Source: PALSA-505 sp963699015
GTDB taxonomy: Bacteria > Actinomycetota > Actinomycetes > Streptosporangiales > Streptosporangiaceae
NCBI GenBank assembly: GCA_963699015.1
Contig: CAVOSX010000001.1
Span: 372,001 to 436,000 of the forward strand
DNA: 64,000 bases
Direction: 5' to 3'
Below, piece by piece: positions 7,797-17,120 of this stretch. The translations under genes and the position numbers were made by a program. Each line of letters opens with the position of its first letter. Positions within the stretch are counted from its first letter, which is position 1. The notes under the pieces were generated by a model. It was not told the DNA's origin, searched no databases, and saw nothing but the letters and a program-made list of their open reading frames with translations.

Positions 7797-8565
7797 GCGC
7801 ATGACCGGCAACGACCGCGGCCAGCAGAACAACCCCGTCAGCGAGGCGGCGGGCAAGCCGAAGGCACGCGACCTGAACGAGCTGATCCGCTACACCATGT
7901 GGTCGGTGTTCCGGGTGCGGGACACGGGCGCGCTGGACGCGGCGGGAGAGCAAGTCGGCCGCGCCCGTGACGGCCTGGCTGCCGAGGTCGGCGAGCTGAG
8001 CCGGCAGGCGGCGGGCAAGGGCGTGGTCACCCGCGGCTGCTACGACGTACAGGGGCTGCGCGCGGACGCCGACTACATGTTCTGGTGGATCGCGCCGTCG
8101 GCCGACGACCTGCAGGAGATGTACGCGCGGTTCCGCCGGACCGGGCTGGGCCGGGCCAGCGAGCCGGTGTGGTCGGTGATGGCGCTGCACCGGCCGGCCG
8201 AGTTCAACAAGGGCCACGTCCCGGCCTTCCTGGCCGGGGAGGAGCCGCGCGGCTACGTCTGCGTGTACCCGTTCGTGCGGTCCTATGAGTGGTACCTGCT
8301 CGACGACGCCGAGCGCCGGGCGATGCTGGCCGAGCACGGGATCATGGCCCGCGAGTACCCGGATGTGCGGGCCAACACGGTGGCCTGCTTCGCGCTGAAC
8401 GACTACGAGTGGATCCTCGCGTTCGAGGCCGACGAGCTGCACCGGATCGTGGACCTGATGCGCCACCTGCGCGGCGCCCGGGCCCGGCTGCACACCAGGG
8501 CCGAGCTCCCGTTCTACACCGGCCGCCGCAAGCCGGTCAGCGAGCTGATCGCCGCGCTGCCGTAG
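7783..8565 (+). CDS. hemQ: Coproheme decarboxylase (HemQ/ChdC)
   Basis: 260 aa chlorite-dismutase-fold enzyme that oxidatively decarboxylates Fe-coproporphyrin III to heme b. Landmarks are LNELIRYTMWSVFRV, the EFNKGHVPAFLAGEEPRGY loop, YPFVRSYEWYLL (position of the catalytic Tyr) and MLAEHGIMAREY (the proximal His), then FALNDYEWILAFEADELHRIVDLMR. ATG 7783 overlaps the hemG stop; ATG 7801 is an alternative start just after it. Its presence shows that this organism uses the coproporphyrin branch typical of Actinobacteria and Firmicutes. The ferrochelatase (cpfC) is not in the window. Confidence 0.93.
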   Translation: MTDNERMTGNDRGQQNNPVSEAAGKPKARDLNELIRYTMWSVFRVRDTGALDAAGEQVGRARDGLAAEVGELSRQAAGKGVVTRGCYDVQGLRADADYMFWWIAPSADDLQEMYARFRRTGLGRASEPVWSVMALHRPAEFNKGHVPAFLAGEEPRGYVCVYPFVRSYEWYLLDDAERRAMLAEHGIMAREYPDVRANTVACFALNDYEWILAFEADELHRIVDLMRHLRGARARLHTRAELPFYTGRRKPVSELIAALP

Positions 8566-8575
8566 CCCGCGGGCC

Positions 8576-8974
8576 TCAGAGCCCGGGCAGGTTGACCACG
8601 ATCGCTTCCTGGGTGGACCGGGCGACCACCAGCACGGCCTCGGTGTCCGGCGACGGATTCTCCTCGCGGTGCGGCACCTGCGGCGGCACCCAGACGAAGT
8701 CGCCAGGGCCGGTCTGCAGCCGGACGATCTCGCCGGTCTTCGGGTCGCGGAACGCGAACGCCGGCGTGCCCGACACCACGTAGATGCCGGTCTCGCTGTC
8801 GCCGTGGTGATGGTCAGCGGACTGGCCGCCGGGCGTCATCACGGTCCGCCCCATCCACAGTTCCCCGGCGCCCACCTGGGCGCCGGAGATGGCCGCGCTG
8901 CGCCGCATGCCGCTGCTCTGCGCGGTGTCCCCGGACAGCTCTGCGGCCGTGATCACCCGCAGCGCGGCCGTCAT
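8576..8974 (-). CDS. Cupin domain protein
   Basis: 132 aa single-domain cupin. Cupin motif 1 is visible as SADHHHGDSETGIYVVSG (His-rich metal site) and motif 2 as GPGDFVWVPPQVPHREENP. It is probably a small metal-binding dioxygenase, isomerase or sensor; the substrate is not evident. ATG 8974 overlaps the TGA of msrB (ATGA), so it is the second gene of a two-gene operon with msrB and convergent with hemQ (10-bp gap containing short GC palindromes). Coupling to msrB hints at a redox-stress role, which is inference only. Confidence 0.8.
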   Translation of the reverse strand: MTAALRVITAAELSGDTAQSSGMRRSAAISGAQVGAGELWMGRTVMTPGGQSADHHHGDSETGIYVVSGTPAFAFRDPKTGEIVRLQTGPGDFVWVPPQVPHREENPSPDTEAVLVVARSTQEAIVVNLPGL

Positions 8975-9393
8975 GAGCTGGCCGCGTGCCGTTCTGAAGC
9001 AGGTTCGAGAGAAAGGGAGACGGAGTTGATGCACCACCGCTGGTCGGTGGGCACCTGGTAACCCTCGCCCTCGAACACGTGCCCGAGGTGGGAGTCGCAG
9101 CGGGCGCAGCGCGCCTCGGTGCGCTTCATGCCCATCGACCGGTCCTCGATCAGCACGACCGCGTCGTCGGCGGTGGGCTGGTAGAAGCTGGGCCAGCCGC
9201 AGTGCGACTCGAACTTCGCGTCCGACCGGAACAGCTCAGCGCCGCAGGCCCGGCAGCGGTACACGCCCTCGGTCTTGGCGTCGGTGTACTCGCCCGTCCC
9301 CGGCGCCTCGGTCCCCGCCTGGCGCAGCACCCGGTACTCTTGCGGGCTGAGTTGCTCCCGCCACTCTGTCTCGGTCTTGGTGACCTTGTCCAT
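8971..9393 (-). CDS. msrB: Peptide-methionine (R)-S-oxide reductase
   Basis: 140 aa, standard for MsrB, which repairs methionine-R-sulfoxide in proteins. Structural zinc ligands are in CRAC (about 47-50) and CARC (about 96-99); the core reads FESHCGWPSF and SHLGHVFEGEG. The catalytic Cys121 lies in RWCINSVSL. The resolving Cys of two-Cys MsrBs appears to be Cys65 (SHCGWPSF). It lies 38 bp downstream of valS on the same strand and is translationally coupled to the cupin gene. Confidence 0.94.
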   Translation of the reverse strand: MDKVTKTETEWREQLSPQEYRVLRQAGTEAPGTGEYTDAKTEGVYRCRACGAELFRSDAKFESHCGWPSFYQPTADDAVVLIEDRSMGMKRTEARCARCDSHLGHVFEGEGYQVPTDQRWCINSVSLSLEPASERHAASS

Positions 9394-9431
9394 GCTGGTG
9401 AGACTACCCGCGAGTACGCAGTGCCCCCGCC

Positions 9432-11991
9432 TCAGAACGAGACGTCGTACCCGGGCGCGGGTCCGGGTGCGGCTCGCAGCTCGACGTCCTCCACCCGGCC
9501 CGCCGCCCGCACGTCACCGGCCGCCCCGGCCAGCAGGGCCAGGTGATCGCGGGGGGCCGTGACCACGAGCGCGCGGACCGGCGTCCGCATCGACGTCCTG
9601 GCCTCCGTCTTGGCCTTCCTGACCGCTGCGATGGCGGCCGACGCGGCGTCCAGCATTGCCGGGTCGCCGTCGCCCGCCAGGGCGCGCAGCGGCCCGGGGT
9701 CCGGCCACGCGGCCCGGTGCACGGATCCGTCCTGCCACCACGACCAGGCCTCCTCGCACGCGTAGGGCAGGAAGGGCGCGAACAGCCGCAGCAGCACCGA
9801 CAGCGCGCCGCGCAGCGCGGCCGCGGCCGACGCCGCCCCCGCCGCGCCGCGCTCGCCGTAGCCGCGCGCCTTCACCAGCTCCAGGTAGTCGTCGCAGAAG
9901 GACCAGAAGAACTCCTCGGCCCGCTCCAGGGCACGGGACTGATCGTATTGTCCGAACGCGTGCGTGCAGTCGGTCACGACATCGGCGAGCCTGCGCAGCA
10001 TGGCCAGGTCCAGCGGTTCGGTGACGGCCTGGCCGGCGTCGGCGGTCAGGTCGGGGATGCCGAGCACGAACCGGGTCGCGTTCAGGATCTTGATCGCCAG
10101 CCGCCTGCCGATCCGCAGCTGCCCCGGGTCGTAGGTCACGTCCGAGCCGAGACGGCTGCTGGCCGCCCAGTACCTGACCGCGTCCGAGCCGAACTCGTCA
10201 AGCACCGCGGCCGGGGTCACCACGTTGCCCTTGGACTTGGACATCTTCTTGCGGTCCGGGTCCAGCACCCAGCCGGAGATCGCGGCGTGCCGCCAGGGCA
10301 GCACGCCGTGCTCGAGGTGCGAGCGGAGCACCTGGTAGAACAGCCAGGTGCGGATGATCTCGTGCGCCGACGGGTGCAGGTCCATCGGGAACACCCGGCC
10401 GAACAGGTCGTCGTCGATGCTCCACCGGCCGGCGATGTGCGGGGTGAGCGAGGAGGTGGCCCAGGTGTCCATGACGTCCGGATCGGCGGCGAACCCACCG
10501 GGCCGGCCGCGCTGGCTCTCGTCGTAGCCGGGCGGCGGCGCCGCGGCCGGGTCCACCGGGAGGGTGTCGTCGGCCGCCGCGATCGGCGCCTCGTACCGGG
10601 GCTGGCCGCCGGCGTCCAGCGGGTACCACACCGGGATCGGCACGCCGAAGAACCGCTGCCTGCTGACCAGCCAGTCCCCGGTCAGCCCGTCCACCCAGTT
10701 CTGGTAGCGCACCGCCATGAACGGCGGCTGCCAGGCCAGCTCGCGGCCGCGCTCGCGCAGCGCCGCGCGCAGCTCCTCGTCGCGGCCGCCGCTGCGCAGG
10801 AACCACTGCCGGGTAGTGATGATCTCCAGCGGCTTGTCGCCCTTCTCGTAGAACCTCACCTCGTGCGTTATCTGCTCGGGCTCGCCGATCAGGCTGCCGT
10901 CGGCGCGCAGCAGGTCCGCCGCCTGCTCCCGGGCCGCGGCCGGGGTGAGCCCGGCCAGCCTGGCGTACGCGGTGCGGCCGGCCGGGCGGTCCAGGCCGGG
11001 CGGCGGGTCGGGCCGCAGCCGGCCGTCCTGGCCGATCACAGGGCGGGTGAGCAGCCGCAGGTCGCGCCACCAGGTGATGTCGGCGGTGTCGCCGAACGTG
11101 CAGACCATGACGATGCCGGTGCCCTTGTCCGGGTCGGCGAGCGGGTGCGCGAGCACCGGCACCTCGACGCCGAACACCGGCGTGCGTACGGTGGTTCCGG
11201 CCAGCGCCGCGTGCCGCTCGTCGGCCGGGTGCACGACGAGCGCCACGCAGGCCGGCAGCAGTTCGGGCCGGGTGGTGGCCACGATCACCGGCTCGCCGCC
11301 GGCCCGGGTGAACGCGATCCGGTACCAGGCGCCGCGGACCTGTCTGTCCTCCAGGTCGGCCTGGGCCACGGCGGTGCGGAACGTCACGTCCCACAGCGTC
11401 GGGCCCTCGGCCAGGTAGGCCTCGCCGCGGGCCAGGTTGTGCAGGAAAGCGCGCTGCGATATCGCCCTGGCGTCATCGCCGATCGTGCGGTACTTGGTGG
11501 ACCAGTCGACCGACAGGCCGAGCCGCCGCCAGACGTCCTCGAACGCCTGCTCGTCCAGTTCGGTGAGGTGCTGGCACAGCTCGATGAAGTTACGCCGGGA
11601 AACCGGGATCTGGCGGCCGCCGGGCCTTTGCGGCGGGCTGAACTCCGGGTCGTAGGGCAGCGTCGGGTCGCACCGGACGCCGTAGTAGTTCTGCACCCGG
11701 CGTTCGGTGGGCAGCCCGTTGTCGTCCCAGCCGACCGGGTAGAACACGGCGCGGCCGCGCATCCGCTGGAACCTGGCCACCGCGTCGGTATGCGTGAACG
11801 AGCAGACGTGCCCGATGTGCAGGGATCCGCTGACGGTCAGCGGGGGAGTGTCGATCGCGTAGACGCCGCCGCTTTGGTTTTCAGGCTGGCGCTGTGCCGT
11901 CCGGTCAAACTTGTACTACGGACTGCGCTTCCCAGCGGCGCGACCACTTGTCTTCGAGGCCGTCAAGTGCGGCCCGGGCGCCGGAAGTCAT
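9432..11991 (-). CDS. valS: Valine–tRNA ligase, with one apparent frameshift near the 5' end
   Basis: Class I aminoacyl-tRNA synthetase that charges tRNA-Val. HIGH is seen as SLHIGH, KMSKS as KKMSKSKGN, with editing domain and anticodon-binding region intact. From ATG 11991 the frame encodes LDGLEDKWSRRWEAQ, then hits TGA at 11907-11905. The family text continues one frame over (YKFDRTAQ…GVYAIDTPPLTVSGS). One extra base between about 11908 and 11918 explains this. The two halves together make a full enzyme of the archaeal-like ValS branch (RMRGRAVFYPVGWDDNGLPTE). A -10-like TATGAT lies 5 nt before ATG 11991. Confidence 0.88.
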
Positions 11992-12027
11992 GCCTCATCA
12001 TAACGCGGCGGCGGGGCTGGCTTGCTC

Positions 12028-12033
12028 TACCGT
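12028..12033 (+). promoter_or_regulatory. Leaderless-type -10 box of the LigD-pol gene
   Basis: TACCGT is 6 nt before ATG 12040 with no Shine-Dalgarno, in the short region divergent from valS. Confidence 0.4.
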
Positions 12034-12039
12034 GGTCGC

Positions 12040-13070
12040 ATGCCGAAGCGGGCGGAAGCACTGGAGATCGACGTCGGCGGACGGCCGGTGCGGGTCAGCA
12101 ACCCGGCCAAGGTCATGTTCCCGGCGGCCGGCGTGACCAAGGAAGAGCTGGTCCGCTACTACGTCGCGGTCGGCGACCGGATGCTGGCCGCGGTGCGCGA
12201 CAGGCCGCTGACCCTTCGCCGGTACCCGGACGGGGTCGACGGCGAGTCCTTCTTCCAGAAGCGGGCGCCCAAGGGCGCTCCGGACTGGCTGGAAACGGTG
12301 CAGATCCGCTTCCCGAGCGGCCGCACGGCGGACGAGGTGTGCCCGACCGAGGTCGCGGTGCTCGCCTGGGCGGCCAACCTCGGCACGCTGGAATTCCACC
12401 CGTGGCCGGTCAGCCGGACCGATGTCGAGCACCCGGACCAGCTGCGCGTCGACTTCGACCCGCAACCGGGCACCTCGTTCCGCGACGCGGTCACGGTGGC
12501 GCGCGCGGCCCGCGAGCTGCTGGGCGAGCTCGGCATGACCGGGTTCGTCAAGACCTCCGGCGGCCGCGGCGTGCACCTGAGCGTGCGGATCGTGCCCGAA
12601 TGGGACTTCATCCAGGTGCGGCGCGCGGTGATCGCGCTCGGCCGGGAACTGGAACGGCGGCTGCCCGCGCTGGTCACGACCTCGTGGTGGAAGGAAGAGC
12701 GCGGGGAGCGGATATTCATCGACTACAACCAGGCGGCCAGGGACCGGACGATCGTGGCCGCCTACTCGGCCCGCGCCGTCCAGGAGGCGACCGTCTCCGC
12801 CCCGGTGACCTGGGAAGAGCTTGACCAGGTGGTGCCGGGGGATTTCACCGTGGCCAGCATGCTCGCGCGGCACGCGGCCGGCCCGATCCGCACGCGGGGC
12901 TCAACGGGCCTGACGCGGCGGCGTTCCGTCTCGACCGGCTGCTCGAGATGTCCGCGGCCGACGAGCGGGACCGCGATCTGGGCGACCTGCCGTACCCTCC
13001 CGACTACCCGAAGATGCCGGGCGAGCCACCCCGGGTCCAGCCCTCCCGCAAGAACCCGCTGAACTGGTGA
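12040..13070 (+). CDS. LigD-type polymerase/primase domain protein, frameshifted near the 3' end
   Basis: This is the stand-alone polymerase (AEP primase) domain related to LigD of bacterial non-homologous end joining. Seen are VRVSNPAKVMFPAAGVTKEELVRYY, the metal-binding VDFDPQPG (DxD), KTSGGRGVHLSV and SWWKEERGERIFIDYNQ. Near 12875-12885 the frame changes. The downstream part in frame +2 reads DPHAG…LLEMSAADERDRDLGDLPYPPDYPKMPGEPPR and ends in TGA 13068-13070; it matches the expected C-terminus, so one base appears deleted. No ligase or nuclease domain is attached and no ku gene is visible here. The family repairs double-strand breaks; this paralogue's role is inferred. Confidence 0.85.
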
Positions 13071-13089
13071 CCGGCGCCGGCCGGGCCGG

Positions 13090-13752
13090 CTATGCGGCGG
13101 GCGAGGTCTGGCCGAAACCGAAGAGATCGCCTAGCCCGTGGCTGACCATGGCCATGATGCGCTGCACGGCGTCGGGGGGCAGCAGGGCCGTGACTATCAG
13201 CGTGAACATCACCCCGTAAAACATGAGCAGCCAGTCTTTGCGGCCGACACGGCTCGCGGCCGCCTCGACGTCGTCGAGCCTGACCTCTACTTCTGAGATC
13301 TCCTCATCCGACAGCGGATACCGCTCGGCAAGGTACTCCTTGATCTGCCGCAACTGCGCTGCGATCCGCGCCTGCTCGTCAGCGCCGAACGGCGTATTGC
13401 TCGCCGACTCGTATTCGTCACCAGACAGAAACTTCTTCTCACGGCGGATCTCGGCCCACAGGTCCGGAGCAGCCGTGAACTCCTCGACGCTTTCCGCCCA
13501 GATGCCCGCGGAGTTCAGCACGGACGGCCACGCCGGCTCGAAAAACTGCTCCGCAGGCTCGTCTCCGATACTTTTCCTGACCGTGTATCCCTCGTACTTG
13601 TGCGGTTGCGCGCTGAAAACTGAGCCGGTCGGGCCGTGGGTCAGCCTGACGTCCTGCTCGTCTTCGGCAAACTCGCATCGTGCGGGATCGAGGCCAGCGG
13701 TCACGATGTGGTCATAGAGAGCGTTCCGCTGTTTCTTGGTGAGCGCCCGCAT
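13090..13752 (-). CDS. Hypothetical protein with one C-terminal membrane helix
   Basis: 220 aa, unrecognised. It begins MRALTKKQRNALYDHIVTAGLDP and has a charged middle. A helical segment rich in E/D/R (QIKEYLAERYPLSDEEISEVEVRLDDVEAAASR) is followed by a membrane helix (DWLLMFYGVMFTLIVTALL, about residues 175-195) and a short tail. The topology suggests a cytoplasmic domain anchored at its C-terminus. ATG 13752 is chosen because a TAGAGT -10 box lies 7 nt upstream. Codon third positions look less GC-rich than in neighbours, which may mean recent acquisition. Confidence 0.65.
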   Translation of the reverse strand: MRALTKKQRNALYDHIVTAGLDPARCEFAEDEQDVRLTHGPTGSVFSAQPHKYEGYTVRKSIGDEPAEQFFEPAWPSVLNSAGIWAESVEEFTAAPDLWAEIRREKKFLSGDEYESASNTPFGADEQARIAAQLRQIKEYLAERYPLSDEEISEVEVRLDDVEAAASRVGRKDWLLMFYGVMFTLIVTALLPPDAVQRIMAMVSHGLGDLFGFGQTSPAA

Positions 13753-13759
13753 GGCTCGT

Positions 13760-13765
13760 ACTCTA
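13760..13765 (-). promoter_or_regulatory. Leaderless-type -10 box of the membrane-protein gene
   Basis: TAGAGT (minus strand) is 7 nt before ATG 13752; no ribosome-binding site is present. Confidence 0.4.
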
Positions 13766-14045
13766 TGGTTCGAGACGATTCGTCCGAGAGCACGGTCTGA
13801 GCTTCCCGGACGCGATGCCGCGTTATCCCAGGTCAGCGTGCCTCCTGCGGGGCTCGATGACGCGGGTGCCGGTCGCCTGTCAGCAGAGCTGTCTACCGGG
13901 TAGTAATGTGGATCCTGGGTCTTGGAGAGCTCCCGGGCCGGGCCACTCCCCCCCAGGCCCGGCCCGGGTACAACCGGTGAGGGTGCAACCGGTGAGCCGC
14001 GCCTGCGCGCTGGCGCGGAGTTCGGGGAATGTCCGAGCCGGATGA
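13766..14045. other. Non-coding interval between divergent genes, with a direct repeat
   Basis: No credible gene is seen in this roughly 280-bp divergent interval. It contains the direct repeat CAACCGGTGAG at 13971-13981 and 13986-13996 (15-bp period, each with the palindrome ACCGGT), about 60 bp before the LAL regulator start, which could be an activator site. A run of GC palindromes lies around 13932-13968. Confidence 0.5.
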
Positions 14046-14051
14046 GATAAT
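14046..14051 (+). promoter_or_regulatory. Leaderless-type -10 box of the LAL regulator
   Basis: GATAAT is 6 nt before ATG 14058, with no Shine-Dalgarno in between. Confidence 0.5.
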
Positions 14052-14057
14052 CAGGGT

Positions 14058-17054
14058 ATGCAGCAGGACACATGCGGACCCATGGTTGGCCGTGCCATGG
14101 AGCTTGCCCGGCTGTTGGGGCTGCTCGATTCGGTGGCCGCGGGGGAAGCGTCGGTCGCCCTGGTCAGCGGGGACGCGGGAGTCGGCAAGACGAGGCTGGT
14201 GTCCGAGCTGGCGGGGCGGGCCAGAGAGCGCGGCTTCTGCGTGCTGACCGGGCGCTGCGCCGAGCTCGGCGACAGCGTGCCGTACCTGCCGCTTGCCGAC
14301 GCGCTGCGCAGCGTCACCGGCGACGCCGCGGCCCGGGTGGCCGAGCTGGTCGCGGACCGGCCGGTGCTCGGCCGCCTGCTGCCCGATCACGGGCCAGGCA
14401 CCCAGACCGCCGGCGACGGATGGGAGCTGGCCCGCCAGCAGCTGTTCGGGGCGGTGCTCGGCCTGCTCACCGAGCTGGCGGAGACGAACCCGGTGCTGCT
14501 CGTCCTCGAGGACCTGCACTGGGCCGACCGGTCCACGCGCGACCTGCTCACGTTCTTGTCCCGGGTGCTGCACCGCGAGCGGGTGGCGGTGCTCGGCAGC
14601 TACCGGACCGATGACCTGCACCGCCGGCACCCGCTGCGGCCGGTGGTCGCGGAGCTGCTCAGGCTGCCGCACGTCACCCCGGTTGACCTCGGCCCGCTGG
14701 ACCCGGCGTCGCTCGCGGCGCACATCGCCGCGCTCGCGGAGCTGAGCCGCCGGCGGGGCGTGCTCGATGCGACCGAGCTGATCAGGATCGTGGACCGGGC
14801 CGAGGGCAACGCCTACTACGCGGAGGAGCTGCTCGCCGCCTCGGACGGTGACGAGGAGCTCCCGCCCGGCCTGGCCGCGGTCCTCATGACCCGGGTGGAG
14901 CAGCTGTCGGGCACCGCCCAGCAGGCGCTGCGCGCCGCCGCGGTGAGCGGCCGCCGGGTGGACGACGAGCTGGTCATGGCCGCGTCGGGGCTGTCGGCTC
15001 CGGAGTACGAGGAGGCCATCCGCGAGGCGGTCGCCCACCAGCTGCTGGCCCCCGACGGCCAGGAAGGCTACATGTTCCGGCACGCCCTGCTCAGGGAGGC
15101 GATCTACGCCGACCTGCTGCCCGGCGAGCGGACCAGGTTGCACGCGACGCTGGCCAGCCTGCTGTCCGATGAGGAGCGGCTGGACTCGGTGCCTGGGTCC
15201 GACGCGGAGCTGGCTCATCACTGCCTGGCCAGCCACGACATCACCGGCGCGTTCGCCGCGTCGGTCCGGGCCGGGAAGGAGGCCGAACGGCTGGCGGCGC
15301 CGGCCGAGGCGCACCGGCACTACGACCAGGCGCTGGCGCTGTGGGATCGGGTGGACGAGCCGGAAAAGCTGGGCGGGATGGACCGGGTCAGGCTCGCCCT
15401 CAGGTCCTCCACCAACGCCGCCGCCAGCGGCGACATCCCGCGGGCGGTGGCCCAGCTGCGCCGGGTCAGCAAGGCGCTCGGCCAGATCCAGGCCGATCCT
15501 GGCCTGGTCTGCCAGATCAACGAGCGGCTCGCGTTCTACCTGCTGCAGCTCGAGATGGAGACCGACGCCGCCGCGGCCGCCCGGGCGGCCATCGACGCCC
15601 TGCCGCCGGAGCCGCCGACCTGGGAACGGGCGCGGGCCATGGCCACCTACGCCAACGTGCTGCTGCTGTTCACCGACGACGAGCGGACCCGTGAGCAGGC
15701 CGAGTGCGCGCGGCAGGCGGCCAAGGCGGCCGAGGCACCGTGGGTGGAGGCCGATGCACTGGTGACGCTGGGGCAGGTCAGCGAGCGGATCGGGCACATC
15801 GAGGAGATGCTCGAGCAGTTCGCCGCCGCGCACCGGCAGGCCAAGCAGGCGGGAGTGCTCGGCGTGGAGCTGCGGGCAGCGTTCCAGCTGGCCCGGGTGC
15901 TGCTGGAGCGGGGCGACCTGACCGAGTCGGCGATGATCGCGCACCAGGGGTTCAGCCGGGCGGAGAAGGCGGGCCTGGCCCGGGCGCCGTACGGCACCGA
16001 CCTGCAGTACCTGCACTACCTGGCGCACTACGGCGACGGCGACTGGAATCACGCGCAGGAGCTCGCGGACGGGTTCAGCGTCAGGCCGGCCACCAACCCG
16101 GAGGCCGAGCTTTCCGCGATGGCTCTGTTCATCGACGTGGCCAGGGGACACGATGAGGTGATCGCCGAGCGCCGCAGATGGCTGGAGCCGTTCTGGCCGC
16201 AGGCCGAGTTCGCTGAGTACACCGCCCGCGGGCTGCTTGCCGAGCACGCGCTCTGGAAGGGCGACACCGAGACCGCGCTGGCGGAGATCGACGCGGCGCT
16301 CAAGGCCGAGGCGGATGAGTCGGAGGACTACGGGCCGCCGGTCATCCGGCTGGCCGCGATCGGGCTGAGCGCCCGGGCGAACCGGGCCGTGCGCGCCCGC
16401 GGGACCGGCGACGACGACGCTATGCAGGCCGAGATCACCGCGGCCAGCGAGCTGATCGAGGCCGCCAGGGCCGGAGCAGAGCACCGGCGCAGGCCCAAGG
16501 CCGTCCTCGGGGTGGAGGGCCGGGCCTGGCTGGCCAGGGCCGAGGCCGAGTGGCGGCGGGCCGCCGGCGACAACTCGGCGCAGGCCTGGGAGACCGTGGT
16601 TGACGTCTTCGATCCCGACTTCGTGTACGAGGCCGCACGGGCCAGGTGGCGCCTGGCCGAGGCGCTCGCCGAGACCGGACGGCGCGAGGATGCGCAGGGC
16701 GAATGGGACAAGGCGGCGCGAGTCGCCGGCCAGCTCGGCGCGGTGCCGCTGCGGACGGCGCTCGACGACCTGGCCCGCAGGGCCAGGCTCGGCCACGGCC
16801 CTGCGCCCGGCTGGGCCGGCGGGCGGCCGGGCAGGCTGGCCGGCCTGACCGGCCGAGAGCAGGAAGTGCTGCGGCTGATCGTGGCCGGGCGCAGCAACAG
16901 GGAGATCGGCGCCGCCCTGTTCATCGCGCCCAAGACGGCCAGCGTGCACGTGTCCAACATCCTGGCCAAGCTGGGCGCGGCCAGCCGCACCGAGGCGGCG
17001 GCCATCGCCCATGACGAGGGCCTGACCGCGAGCGCCAGCCTGACGGGCAGCTGA
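14058..17054 (+). CDS. LAL-type LuxR transcriptional regulator with AAA ATPase
   Basis: 998 aa. The N-terminal ATPase has Walker A GDAGVGKT at residues 38-45 and Walker B LLVLEDLHWAD near 155. The middle is a long helical TPR-like region (many Ala-rich helices, about 400-850), and the C-terminal LuxR helix-turn-helix reads LTGREQEVLRLIVAGRSNREIG…KTASVHVSNILAKLG (about 925-975). LAL proteins are large ATP-dependent activators, often of sugar or secondary-metabolite genes. It is transcribed alone and its target is not shown here. Length and domain order are typical. Confidence 0.93.
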   Translation: MQQDTCGPMVGRAMELARLLGLLDSVAAGEASVALVSGDAGVGKTRLVSELAGRARERGFCVLTGRCAELGDSVPYLPLADALRSVTGDAAARVAELVADRPVLGRLLPDHGPGTQTAGDGWELARQQLFGAVLGLLTELAETNPVLLVLEDLHWADRSTRDLLTFLSRVLHRERVAVLGSYRTDDLHRRHPLRPVVAELLRLPHVTPVDLGPLDPASLAAHIAALAELSRRRGVLDATELIRIVDRAEGNAYYAEELLAASDGDEELPPGLAAVLMTRVEQLSGTAQQALRAAAVSGRRVDDELVMAASGLSAPEYEEAIREAVAHQLLAPDGQEGYMFRHALLREAIYADLLPGERTRLHATLASLLSDEERLDSVPGSDAELAHHCLASHDITGAFAASVRAGKEAERLAAPAEAHRHYDQALALWDRVDEPEKLGGMDRVRLALRSSTNAAASGDIPRAVAQLRRVSKALGQIQADPGLVCQINERLAFYLLQLEMETDAAAAARAAIDALPPEPPTWERARAMATYANVLLLFTDDERTREQAECARQAAKAAEAPWVEADALVTLGQVSERIGHIEEMLEQFAAAHRQAKQAGVLGVELRAAFQLARVLLERGDLTESAMIAHQGFSRAEKAGLARAPYGTDLQYLHYLAHYGDGDWNHAQELADGFSVRPATNPEAELSAMALFIDVARGHDEVIAERRRWLEPFWPQAEFAEYTARGLLAEHALWKGDTETALAEIDAALKAEADESEDYGPPVIRLAAIGLSARANRAVRARGTGDDDAMQAEITAASELIEAARAGAEHRRRPKAVLGVEGRAWLARAEAEWRRAAGDNSAQAWETVVDVFDPDFVYEAARARWRLAEALAETGRREDAQGEWDKAARVAGQLGAVPLRTALDDLARRARLGHGPAPGWAGGRPGRLAGLTGREQEVLRLIVAGRSNREIGAALFIAPKTASVHVSNILAKLGAASRTEAAAIAHDEGLTASASLTGS

Positions 17055-17094
17055 CGCTCGCAGGTCACGCGGACCGCTCGGCCTGCCGCGCCTG

Positions 17095-17112
17095 CCCCGG
17101 CCCGCGCCGGGG
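17095..17112. terminator. Hairpin between convergent genes
   Basis: A perfect 7-bp GC stem (CCCCGGC/GCCGGGG) with a 4-nt loop lies in the 66-bp gap where the LAL and LLM genes converge. There is no U-run, as is usual in high-GC actinomycetes. Confidence 0.5.
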
Positions 17113-17120
17113 CTGACCCG

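Noticed and set aside
9543..12824. A 1093-codon open frame antisense to valS and overlapping the LigD-pol gene
   Set aside because: It is a GC-driven shadow frame; the minus strand carries HIGH and KMSKS in valS.
13893..17012. A 1039-codon open frame antisense to the LAL regulator gene
   Set aside because: Its composition is Pro/Gly/Arg/Gln-rich shadow sequence, with no domain; the plus-strand frame has Walker motifs and a LuxR HTH throughout.
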